The notes below the pieces were generated by a model. The model made no database searches. It saw nothing but the letters and a program-made list of their open reading frames with translations, and was not told the DNA's origin. A DNA stretch of 8,424 bases, taken from assembly GCA_021846485.1 (NCBI GenBank), contig JAJZWW010000120.1, positions 1-8,424 of the forward strand, given 5' to 3'. Below are positions 1-5,280 of the stretch, piece by piece. This DNA comes from Actinomycetes bacterium (GTDB lineage: Bacteria; Actinomycetota; Acidimicrobiia; Acidimicrobiales; Palsa-688). Every line of letters starts with the position of its first letter. Position 1 is the stretch's first letter. Position numbers and translations under genes: made by a program.

Positions 1-489
1 GGTCTCTGGGGCGGCTACTCCGGCCCGGGGATCAAGACGATCGTGCCGGCCACCGCCGGCTTCAAGGTCGCCCTGCGGCTGGTGCCCGACCAGCGCCCCG
101 ACGAGATCGAGGCGGCCTTCCGGGCGTGGGTCCAAGCGCAGCTACCGGCTGGCGTCGAGGCCGAGGTGACCGGGGAGGGCGGCGTGGCGCCCGCGCTGAC
201 CCCGATCGACCACCCGGCGATGCAGGCCCTCGCCGAGGCCATCGAGGCGGTGTGGGGGGCCCGCCCGCTCTGGACACGGGAGGGTGGCTCGGGCCCCGAG
301 GAGACCCTCGGGCGGATGCTGCGGGCCCCGGTGCTGTTCCTCGGGGTCGGCCTGCCCGACGACAAGATCCACGCCCCCAACGAGCGCATGGTCATGGACC
401 AGTTCTGGAAGGGCCTGCTGGCCGCCGGCGAGCTGCACGAGCGCCTGGGGGCCCTTCGCTTCCCCAAGCGCGACGACGAAGACGAGTGA
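1..489 (+). CDS. M20-family zinc peptidase, C-terminal part (cut by left edge)
   Basis: The reading frame is open from base 1 to a TGA at 487-489 and gives 162 residues of the C-terminal end of a cytosolic M20/M25/M40 metallopeptidase (dipeptidase/carboxypeptidase type). The fragment opens with GLWGGYSGPG and a following KTIVPA segment, which is the family's pattern at the end of the lid (dimerisation) domain. It continues with the lid strand 'ALRLVPDQ'. The returning catalytic domain has a TREGGSGP loop near residues 94-101 and, near residue 124, the histidine of 'IHAPNE'; in this family that histidine is a zinc ligand. The remaining ligands and catalytic Glu would lie upstream of the window. 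Family members of this type hydrolyse dipeptides or N-terminal amide bonds; the substrate cannot be read from this fragment. The gene that follows starts 100 bp downstream on the same strand. No frameshift or odd codon use is seen. Confidence 0.9.
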   Translation, partial: GLWGGYSGPGIKTIVPATAGFKVALRLVPDQRPDEIEAAFRAWVQAQLPAGVEAEVTGEGGVAPALTPIDHPAMQALAEAIEAVWGARPLWTREGGSGPEETLGRMLRAPVLFLGVGLPDDKIHAPNERMVMDQFWKGLLAAGELHERLGALRFPKRDDEDE

Positions 490-493
490 GCCT

Positions 494-506
494 CGCCCGC
501 CGGGCG
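494..506 (+). terminator. Possible short terminator hairpin after the M20 peptidase gene
   Basis: CGCCC (494-498) and GGGCG (502-506) can form a 5-bp all-GC stem with a 3-nt loop, starting 4 nt after the peptidase stop. There is no U-tract. Such short GC stems arise often by chance in DNA of this composition, so the call is weak. Confidence 0.25.
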
Positions 507-540
507 CCGGCGCGGACCCCGATGGCCGAGGGCCCGGCGG

Positions 541-546
541 TACACT
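541..546 (+). promoter_or_regulatory. Possible -10 box before the 68-residue zinc-knuckle gene
   Basis: TACACT matches the actinobacterial TAnnnT -10 pattern and lies 43 nt before the GTG at 590, which would give a 5' leader of about 35-37 nt. No clear -35 hexamer is visible. It sits in the 100-bp gap between two same-strand genes, where a promoter would be expected. Confidence 0.4.
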
Positions 547-589
547 GCGGGCGGTCACCGTTCAAGCTCGATCGCGACGGGAGCGGCAC

Positions 590-796
590 GTGAAAAAGGG
601 TCGGCATCGGCGTTTCGAGGAAGCGCGGGCACTGAAGCGCTCCAACGAGGAGATGGTCGAGCCGTGCCCCGAGTGCGGCGCCCGCCCCGGCTCGGAGCAC
701 GCCGCGTGGTGCCTCGCCATGGAGGACGAGGAGGAGGACTACGAGCCGGCCGCCCGGGCGGACGGCCCCGACCACTCGGTGCCCGGCCCGGGCTGA
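590..796 (+). CDS. Small protein with CxxC-x7-H-x3-C zinc-knuckle-like motif
   Basis: This 68-residue protein starts at a GTG with a clear ribosome binding site: GGGAG at 579-583, 6 nt before the start. The frame stays open upstream to about 284, but that part is antiparallel noise over the peptidase gene. The protein has a basic N-terminus (KKGRHRRFEEARALKR, residues 2-17). A compact metal-binding motif follows with C26, C29, H37 and C41 (CPEC ... H ... C). After it comes a very acidic stretch (EDEEEDYE) and a Pro/Gly-rich tail. One set of Cys/His ligands suggests binding of a single zinc. I do not recognise a named family and the function is unknown; a nucleic-acid or protein-binding adaptor would fit the charge pattern, but that is a guess. 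There is no signal peptide or membrane segment. The next gene starts 57 bp downstream. Confidence 0.75.
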   Translation: MKKGRHRRFEEARALKRSNEEMVEPCPECGARPGSEHAAWCLAMEDEEEDYEPAARADGPDHSVPGPG

Positions 797-841
797 GCCA
801 CGGCCCGCGCCCAGCCCCCCGGCCCGACGGGACGGTCACGG

Positions 842-847
842 TAGCGT
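842..847 (+). promoter_or_regulatory. -10 box placed for a leaderless transcript of the 87-residue gene
   Basis: TAGCGT fits TAnnnT and ends exactly 6 nt before the ATG at 854, so transcription would begin at or next to the A of the start codon. There is no Shine-Dalgarno sequence between the hexamer and the start, consistent with a leaderless mRNA. Confidence 0.5.
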
Positions 848-853
848 GGGCCG

Positions 854-1117
854 ATGGCAGAAGCACTTGACGTCGACGCGATGATCGAGCGGTTCCGCGC
901 CCGTGCCCGGGCTGTGCGCCAGCGTCCCCTGCCCCCGGTGGAGGGGCCCGAGCGCAAGCGCTTTGTGGACCAGATGCGGGTCGACTTCCAGGACTACGCG
1001 ATGATCGGCGACGCCGTGGGCCACCTCGACGGGGGGATCCTGACCCTCACCATCGATCTCCGTCCCGAGCCGGACCGGGGTGCCGGCGCCGCCGCGGCTA
1101 CCCCGCGGGAGCGGTAG
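854..1117 (+). CDS. Uncharacterised 87-residue protein
   Basis: The ATG at 854 opens an 87-residue frame ending in TAG at 1115-1117. The first 50 residues look helical and charged (MIERFRARARAVRQR; ERKRFVDQMRVDFQDY). A probable beta segment, GGILTLTIDLRP, spans residues 60-71, followed by a disordered Ala/Arg tail. There are no cysteines, no signal peptide and no membrane helix, so a small soluble cytosolic protein is likely. The dense pattern 'DQMRVDFQDYAMIGDA' reads like a real conserved core rather than random GC-rich translation, but I cannot assign a family or role. The start is supported by a TAnnnT hexamer ending 6 nt upstream, with no ribosome binding site. The 3' end overlaps the convergent rnd gene by 20 bp. 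Confidence 0.7.
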   Translation: MAEALDVDAMIERFRARARAVRQRPLPPVEGPERKRFVDQMRVDFQDYAMIGDAVGHLDGGILTLTIDLRPEPDRGAGAAAATPRER

Positions 1118-1120
1118 CCG
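1095..1120. terminator. Bidirectional hairpin shared by two convergent genes
   Basis: CGGCTACC (1095-1102) and GGTAGCCG (1113-1120) form a perfect 8-bp inverted repeat with a 10-nt loop. The left arm holds the TAG stop of rnd (minus strand, 1098-1100) and the right arm the TAG of the 87-residue gene (1115-1117). Neither strand has a U-tract, as is common for actinobacterial hairpin terminators. Position and symmetry suggest it ends transcripts from both sides. Confidence 0.6.
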
Positions 1121-2417
1121 GGCGGGAGCCGGCCGGGCCGCGGCCGGCCTCGGGACCGGCCGTCTCGGGTCCGAGGCGGCGGTGGGAGCGCTCCTCGAGC
1201 ACCAGGCTGCCGGCACCGTCGAAGGCCACCGAGGCCGAGCCGGAGACCAGGCGCAGCAGCGGGTCGGCGACCAGGTCGGCCCGCCAGCCATCCCGCAGGC
1301 GCCCCGAGCCGTCGCGGACCAGCTCCACGACGTCGAGGCGGGTCGCGAGCACGCCCGGGTCGATCTGCTCCTCCCGGGCGAGCTGGCCGAGCCAGGCCAT
1401 GGCGAGCGCGACGGCGGGGCGCAGCTCCCTCGGCACCTCGTCGCCGGGAGGCCCGGGGACCGACTCGGGGGGCAGGCGCCGGCCCCGGGCCACCGCCGCG
1501 AGGATCTCCTCGCCGGCCTCGCCGCGCGCGAGGCGGGCGTCGAGGCCTCGGACGTCGGCGAGGCCGGCCCGCCCGGTCGGCGGTTTGTGGGCGAGCGCCA
1601 GGATGGCCAGGTCGGCCAGGACGTAGCGGGCCGGGACGTCGAGGCGCCGGGCCCGCTCCTCCCGCCACGCGGCGACCGCCTGGGCCACCCCTTTGGACGT
1701 CCCCCGCAGCTGGCGGGCGTCGCGGAGCTTCCACCAGGCGCGGCCGGGGTCCGGCTCGACGGTGGTCCGCAGCCTGACCCGCTCGCACTCCTCCTGCGCC
1801 CAACCGAGCCGGCCCCGGCGGTCCAGGTCGGCCCGGATGGCCTCCTCGAGGTCCCCCAGGTGCACCACGTCGGCAGCGGCGTAGCGCAGCTGGGAGTCCT
1901 GCAGCGGGCGGGCCGACCAGTCGGTCAGGCGGTCCCCCTTCGGGAGGTCGTGACCGAGGTAGGTGCGTACCAGCGACGCCAGTGACGCCGAGGCGTGCCC
2001 GGCGAACCCGGCGGCGACCTGGGTGTCGAACAGCGCGGTCGGGACGGTCCCGCACTCGTGGCGGAGGATCTCGAGGTCCTGCTCGGCGGCGTGGGCGAGC
2101 ATCGTCGCGGGTCGCTCGAGCAGTCCGGCCGCGAGGGGCCCGACGCCCACCGCGAGGGGGTCCACCAGGGCGGTGCGGGTCTCGGCCCCCTCCCTCCACG
2201 ACAGCTGCAGGAGGGCCAGCATGGGCCAGTAGGTCTTCTCCCGGTGGAACTCGGTGTCGAAGCCGTAGCGGTCGGCGCCGGCGAGCTCGGCGAGCAGCCC
2301 GGCGAGCGACGTCTCGTCGGCGACCAGCGCGGCCGAAGGGCCCGGCCCGCCGGCTGGGGGCGGGAGGGCCCGGCCCCGGCGGCGGGAGAAGGGGGCGGAG
2401 GCTCCCGGGGAGCTCAC
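1098..2417 (-). CDS. rnd: Ribonuclease D (DEDD 3'-5' exonuclease with HRDC region)
   Basis: This 439-residue cytosolic enzyme trims the 3' ends of tRNA and other structured RNA precursors. The DEDD exonuclease motifs are all present: FDTEF with D54 and E56 (Exo I), HAAEQDLEIL with D114 (Exo II), and YAAAD with Y179 and D183 (Exo III, Y-x3-D type). Both catalytic metal sites should therefore be complete. From about residue 230 to 310 a helical HRDC-like region follows (WREERARRLDVPARYVLADL). The end is an extra C-terminal domain (about 330-415) and a low-complexity tail. I chose the GTG at 2417 because its first four bases, GTGA, overlap the TGA of the sigma-factor gene; the frame upstream of it only shadows that gene. 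The overlap predicts translational coupling, so RNase D output would follow sigma-factor expression. The 3' end converges on the gene ending at 1117. Confidence 0.93.
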   Translation of the reverse strand: MSSPGASAPFSRRRGRALPPPAGGPGPSAALVADETSLAGLLAELAGADRYGFDTEFHREKTYWPMLALLQLSWREGAETRTALVDPLAVGVGPLAAGLLERPATMLAHAAEQDLEILRHECGTVPTALFDTQVAAGFAGHASASLASLVRTYLGHDLPKGDRLTDWSARPLQDSQLRYAAADVVHLGDLEEAIRADLDRRGRLGWAQEECERVRLRTTVEPDPGRAWWKLRDARQLRGTSKGVAQAVAAWREERARRLDVPARYVLADLAILALAHKPPTGRAGLADVRGLDARLARGEAGEEILAAVARGRRLPPESVPGPPGDEVPRELRPAVALAMAWLGQLAREEQIDPGVLATRLDVVELVRDGSGRLRDGWRADLVADPLLRLVSGSASVAFDGAGSLVLEERSHRRLGPETAGPEAGRGPAGSRPATAPAG

Positions 2418-3175
2418 GCCGGCTCGGTGACCCACGTGCGCAGCTGGGCGAGGCTGCGGGCCAGCAGGCGGGAGACCTGCATCTGGCTCACGCCGACAAT
2501 CGAGGCGATCTCGGTCTGGCTGCACCCGGCCACGAAGCGAAGCTGGAGGATGTGGCGCTGGCGCTCGGGAAGCCGGGCCAGCAGGGGGCTCAGCTCCAAC
2601 TTGCCCTCCACCTCGGCCAGGCGGGGGTCGGGGGAGCCGAGCCGGCTGGTGAGGGTGTGGTCCTCTCCCCCGGCGGTCGGCGCCTCGAGGGAGCTGTTGT
2701 GGCGCAGCCCTCCGGCGTCGAGCGCTTCGACGATGTCGTCGAGGGGGACGTCCAGGCGGTCGGCGATCTCCGGCATGCTCGGAGAGCGCCCGAGCTCCTG
2801 GGTGAGCTCGTCGATGCACTGCTGCGCGGAGAGGTGCAGGTCATGGATGCGCCGGGGGAGGCGCACCGACCAGCCCCGGTCGCGCAGGTGGCGCTTCAGC
2901 TCCCCGAGGATGGTGGCGGTGGCGAACGTGGTGAGCTCCGCGCCCCGGTCCGGGTCGAAGCGGTCGATGGCCTTGAGCAGGCCGATCAGGGCGACCTGGT
3001 TCAAGTCGTCGAGCTCCTCGCCCCGCTGGGCGAAGCGGGCGGCGAGGCTGTAGGCGAGGCCCTGGTAGGCGGACACCACGCGGTCGCGGGTGGCCGGGTC
3101 GCGGTTGCGGTGGTACTCGGCTATGTCCTGCCGGATCTCCGCCCGGTTGCCCGGCGTGGGGCCGGCAGCCGCCAT
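2414..3175 (-). CDS. SigB/SigF-type RNA polymerase sigma factor
   Basis: This 253-residue group 3 sigma-70 factor directs RNA polymerase to an alternative promoter set, usually for stress or development in Actinobacteria. Region 2 spans about residues 30-110: DDLNQVALIGLLKAIDRFD is the core-binding 2.2 segment, and FATATILGELKRHLRDRGW is the -10 recognition part. Region 3 is near 112-160 and region 4 near 195-247, with a helix-turn-helix CSQTEIASIVGVSQMQVSRL that reads the -35 box. The length is normal for SigB/SigF/SigG. I prefer ATG 3175, with GAGGAGG at 3180-3186 and TAGGAT at 3195-3200. An in-frame ATG at 3208 would add 11 basic residues but lacks a well-placed binding site. No anti-sigma or anti-anti-sigma gene lies next to it. 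Upstream is a flavin reductase gene (41-bp gap); downstream rnd overlaps by GTGA. Confidence 0.93.
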   Translation of the reverse strand: MAAAGPTPGNRAEIRQDIAEYHRNRDPATRDRVVSAYQGLAYSLAARFAQRGEELDDLNQVALIGLLKAIDRFDPDRGAELTTFATATILGELKRHLRDRGWSVRLPRRIHDLHLSAQQCIDELTQELGRSPSMPEIADRLDVPLDDIVEALDAGGLRHNSSLEAPTAGGEDHTLTSRLGSPDPRLAEVEGKLELSPLLARLPERQRHILQLRFVAGCSQTEIASIVGVSQMQVSRLLARSLAQLRTWVTEPA

Positions 3176-3179
3176 GTGG

Positions 3180-3200
3180 CCTCCTCGGCGGCGGATCCTA
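3180..3200 (-). promoter_or_regulatory. -10 box and ribosome binding site of the sigma-factor gene
   Basis: Reading on the minus strand, TAGGAT (3200-3195) fits TAnnnT, and GAGGAGG (3186-3180) follows, 4 nt before ATG 3175. Transcription from this box would start near 3188, downstream of the alternative ATG at 3208, so it supports 3175 as the true start. It also gives the sigma gene its own promoter, apart from the flavin reductase gene. Confidence 0.45.
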
Positions 3201-3216
3201 GCGGCCATGCTCCTAC

Positions 3217-3735
3217 TCACCCCCCATAGCTCATCCGGGTATCTTCCATTCGCAGAGGTGTTATCTCTTCTCCTCCGGGGAGGTCGCAGTCGATGACCTC
3301 GCCGACGAAGAGGGTGTGCGACCCGAGCTCGAGGACGTGGCGCAGCTCGCAGTCCAGCCAGGCGGCCGCCCCGGCGAGGATCGGGGCTCCGGTAGAGGCG
3401 GTGAGGACCCGCTGGCCGCCGAGCGTGCCCGCCTCGGGGTCGTCCTCGGCTGGCTTGACGAAGCGGCGGACGATCGCCCGGTCGTGGCGGTGCAGGACCG
3501 ACAGGGAAAAGGCCCCGCCCTCTCTGACCAGGGCGTGGGTGAGGGCCCCGGCTTCCACGCCGACGCCGAGCAGCTTCGGCTGGGTCGCCAGCTGGGTGGC
3601 CCACGAGAGGGTCATGAGGTTGCGGCGCTCCCCGTCGGCCGCGCCGAGCAGGTACAGCCCGGCGGGCAGCGACCAGAGCACCCGGCGGCGGACCCGGTCG
3701 AGGTCCCCGAGCGGGCGGGCGGCACTCTCCTCCAC
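3217..3735 (-). CDS. Flavin reductase-like FMN-binding protein
   Basis: This 172-residue soluble protein of the flavin-reductase-like split-barrel superfamily probably binds FMN and passes electrons from NAD(P)H to flavin for a partner oxygenase or for a general redox role. Visible family marks are RRNLMTLSWATQLATQPKLLG (residues 37-57, the FMN phosphate/isoalloxazine region), HALVREGGAFSLSVL (67-81), RRFVKPAEDD (90-99), TGAPIL (115-120), AAWLDCELRHVLELGSHTLFVGEV (residues 124-147), and the terminal LRMEDTRMSYGG. The length is usual for the family. The GTG start at 3735 is 6 nt after a TAGGGT hexamer. No monooxygenase gene is adjacent, so the partner is unknown. The last 20 or so codons are unusually A/T-ending (ATA, ACA, CGA, GAA, TAT), unlike the rest of the gene. 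The SUFU gene ends 61 bp upstream. Confidence 0.88.
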   Translation of the reverse strand: MEESAARPLGDLDRVRRRVLWSLPAGLYLLGAADGERRNLMTLSWATQLATQPKLLGVGVEAGALTHALVREGGAFSLSVLHRHDRAIVRRFVKPAEDDPEAGTLGGQRVLTASTGAPILAGAAAWLDCELRHVLELGSHTLFVGEVIDCDLPGGEEITPLRMEDTRMSYGG

Positions 3736-3741
3736 CCCCCG

Positions 3742-3747
3742 ACCCTA
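3742..3747 (-). promoter_or_regulatory. -10 box for a leaderless flavin reductase transcript
   Basis: On the minus strand TAGGGT ends exactly 6 nt before the GTG at 3735, matching TAnnnT and leaderless spacing. It implies a transcription start separate from the SUFU gene upstream. Confidence 0.5.
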
Positions 3748-3760
3748 GCGGACGATCCGC
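3748..3760. repeat. Short inverted repeat abutting the flavin reductase -10 box
   Basis: GCGGA (3748-3752) and TCCGC (3756-3760) form a perfect 5-bp inverted repeat with a 3-nt spacer, directly next to the TAGGGT at 3742-3747. It could be an operator or a weak terminator for the SUFU transcript. Chance is also possible in this GC-rich gap. Confidence 0.3.
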
Positions 3761-3796
3761 CATCTCCAGCCGGTCGGGCCCGGGTCGGCGCCGGGG

Positions 3797-4753
3797 TCAG
3801 GGTCGCACGTGCCACCCCAGGCGGGACCAGGTGGGCCGGCGGCCCCAGCCGACCCGCCCGTCGAACAGGCCGGCCAGGCCGTCGAGCTCCCAGCTCGGCA
3901 CCCGTACCTCGAGGCAACCTGCGCTCGCCGTCCAGGCGGCCGGGCCCCCCGCGACGAACACCACCTCCCCACTTTCGCCGCGCAGAGCGAGGCTCGACCC
4001 CGGGGCGCGCAGCGACCGACGCAGCGCCGGGCCGAGCGCAGCGGCCGCCCCTGAACCCATCTCGACGGTGACCCGGCCCCCCACCCGGCGCCGCCAGCGG
4101 AGGGTCCCGACCGACAGCTCCCCGGGGGCGGCGCGCGGTGGCGGTGGGGACAGGCCGGCGATCGCCGAGCGCCGGGTGACGTCGGTGACGAGCAGCGGGT
4201 TGCCCCGGGCGAGGACCTCGACGACCGCCTCGTTGCCCACCTCCCGGCACGCCTCGAGCTCGTCGGCGGTGAGGCCGAGCACCTGGAGGAACGCGACCTC
4301 CCCGAACGGGCCGCGCAGGACGGCGAGCCCCGGGTCGCGCACCACCACCGCGGCGCGCAGCGCGCTGTCGGTGTCGAGGCGGATCGGCCCGCGCAGGTCG
4401 AGGTGGTCGCCGGGGGCGAAGGGGTGGCGGGTGGCCCACACGTACCCGGCGAGGTTGGCGAGCAGCTCCACCGCCCACACCGGCTCGTCGGTGTCGGTGA
4501 CCCGGAAGCTCAGCTCGAAGCCCCAGCCGGACACCTCTGGATCCGGCGACTCCTTGGCGTCGAGCTCCGAGAGGCCCAGGGTGACCAGGTGCCAGTGGCC
4601 CTCCTGCCGGGTGACGAGCACCTCCTCCACCGGGCCGCGACCGCTGAAGCGGTGGGGGGCGCGCGGGTGATGGCGGACGAACGGCGCGGCGCCGCCGGCG
4701 GCGGCCACCGCGAGCTCGATGGCCGCCGCGCCCGGTCCGCTCGCCGCGCTCAC
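3797..4753 (-). CDS. Suppressor-of-fused (SUFU) domain protein with C-terminal extension
   Basis: This is a 318-residue protein. Residues about 28-195 match the SUFU domain known from animal Hedgehog regulators and many bacterial proteins: HWHLVTLGLSEL (53-64), SGWGFELSFRV (75-85), VWAVELLANLAGYVW (92-106), the GDHLDL-RGPI turn (115-124), and GEVAFLQVLGLTADELEA (151-168). After a Pro-rich linker (202-212), about 105 more residues form a second, unrecognised module with several beta-like stretches. Bacterial SUFU domains are known mostly as protein-binding folds, some of them immunity proteins in polymorphic toxin loci. No toxin gene is nearby here, so the role is open. The GTG at 4753 overlaps the TGA of the DUF3151 gene as GTGA, which fixes the start and suggests coupled translation. 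There is no signal peptide or membrane helix. Confidence 0.85.
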   Translation of the reverse strand: MSAASGPGAAAIELAVAAAGGAAPFVRHHPRAPHRFSGRGPVEEVLVTRQEGHWHLVTLGLSELDAKESPDPEVSGWGFELSFRVTDTDEPVWAVELLANLAGYVWATRHPFAPGDHLDLRGPIRLDTDSALRAAVVVRDPGLAVLRGPFGEVAFLQVLGLTADELEACREVGNEAVVEVLARGNPLLVTDVTRRSAIAGLSPPPPRAAPGELSVGTLRWRRRVGGRVTVEMGSGAAAALGPALRRSLRAPGSSLALRGESGEVVFVAGGPAAWTASAGCLEVRVPSWELDGLAGLFDGRVGWGRRPTWSRLGWHVRP

Positions 4754-5199
4754 TGCTCGTGTCGGTGGTCCCACTCGGGGTCGAGCTGGCGGAGGAACTG
4801 GGCGCAGCGGGCTTCTTCGGCGCCCTCCCCGATGCGCGCCGCCGCGGTCCGCAACGCCTCGAGCGAGCGCAGGAAGCCCCGGTTGGAGGGGTGGCACCAG
4901 CGCACGTACCCGTTGCCGCGCCAGCCGCTGGCCCGGAGGGCGTCGAGGCCGCGATGGTAGCCGACCCGGGCGTAGGCGTACGAGGCGACCGGGTCGCCGG
5001 CCGACTCGGCGAGCAGCGCCCAGGCGCCCAGCGCGCCGGGGTGGGCTGCGGCCACCGCGGCCGCCGCGGCGGACCGCTCCCCTGCCGGGGCGGCCTCGGC
5101 GGCCTGCAGGGCGGCGGCCAGCTGCGGGTCTGGCGGCGGCAGGACGGTCTCGGGCGGGCCGGCGGTGAGGGGGACGTCGCTTGCGGTCACGGTGCCCAT
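4750..5199 (-). CDS. DUF3151 family protein
   Basis: This 149-residue soluble protein matches the actinobacterial DUF3151 family: AAHPGALGAWALLAE (51-65), YAYARVGYHRGLDALR (74-89), SGWRGNGYVRW (91-101), then SNRGFLRSLEALR (105-117) and RCAQFLRQLDPE (131-142). The central helical repeat-like layout (YAYARVGYHRGLDAL) is typical. The biochemical function of the family is unknown. ATG 5199 is preceded by GGGAG (5205-5209) at 5-nt spacing, a normal ribosome binding site. It lies 81 bp downstream of tyrS on the same strand and may be read through from it. Its TGA overlaps the GTG of the SUFU gene, so the two products are probably made together in similar amounts. Confidence 0.88.
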   Translation of the reverse strand: MGTVTASDVPLTAGPPETVLPPPDPQLAAALQAAEAAPAGERSAAAAAVAAAHPGALGAWALLAESAGDPVASYAYARVGYHRGLDALRASGWRGNGYVRWCHPSNRGFLRSLEALRTAAARIGEGAEEARCAQFLRQLDPEWDHRHEQ

Positions 5200-5202
5200 C
5201 TT

Positions 5203-5230
5203 GGCTCCCCCAGGGCGGTGAGCAGGAGCC
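5203..5230 (-). promoter_or_regulatory. Possible hairpin covering the DUF3151 ribosome binding site
   Basis: On the minus strand GGCTCC (5230-5225) can pair with GGAGCC (5208-5203), which contains part of the GGGAG binding site of the DUF3151 gene, closing a 16-nt loop. A shifted pairing of GCTC with GAGC inside it is also possible. If it forms, it would limit ribosome access. A 6-bp stem is modest and may be chance. Confidence 0.25.
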
Positions 5231-5254
5231 GGTCTTGCAGCCCGCCCCCGCGGC

Positions 5255-5274
5255 CGTCAATCCCCTCGTCAATC
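5255..5274 (-). repeat. Direct repeat GATTGACG-N4-GATTGACG upstream of DUF3151
   Basis: Two identical 8-bp copies (5274-5267 and 5262-5255 on the minus strand), 12 bp apart start to start, sit between the tyrS stop and the DUF3151 start. Each contains TTGACG, which resembles a -35 box, but no TAnnnT hexamer lies 16-18 nt further on. Perfect repetition of A/T-containing sequence is unusual in this GC-rich spacer and could mark a tandem regulator site. Confidence 0.4.
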
Positions 5275-5280
5275 GCAGGC

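Noticed and set aside
994..3229. Long open frames antisense to, or in other frames of, rnd and the sigma gene (for example 1080-1985, 1982-3229 and 1995-3053 plus; 994-2199 minus)
   Set aside because: They are by-products of high GC content. Their translations are Arg/Gly/Pro-rich without recognisable motifs and lie over clearly real genes.
3237..3242. GGGTAT on the plus strand as a SigB/SigF -10 element
   Set aside because: There is no GTTT-type -35 element at the right distance, and it would drive transcription antisense to the flavin reductase gene. On the sigma gene's own strand it is not in that orientation.
3176..3763. N-terminal extension of the sigma-factor frame upstream to 3763
   Set aside because: The extra sequence is a shadow of the flavin reductase gene; the ribosome binding site and -10 box favour the start at 3175.
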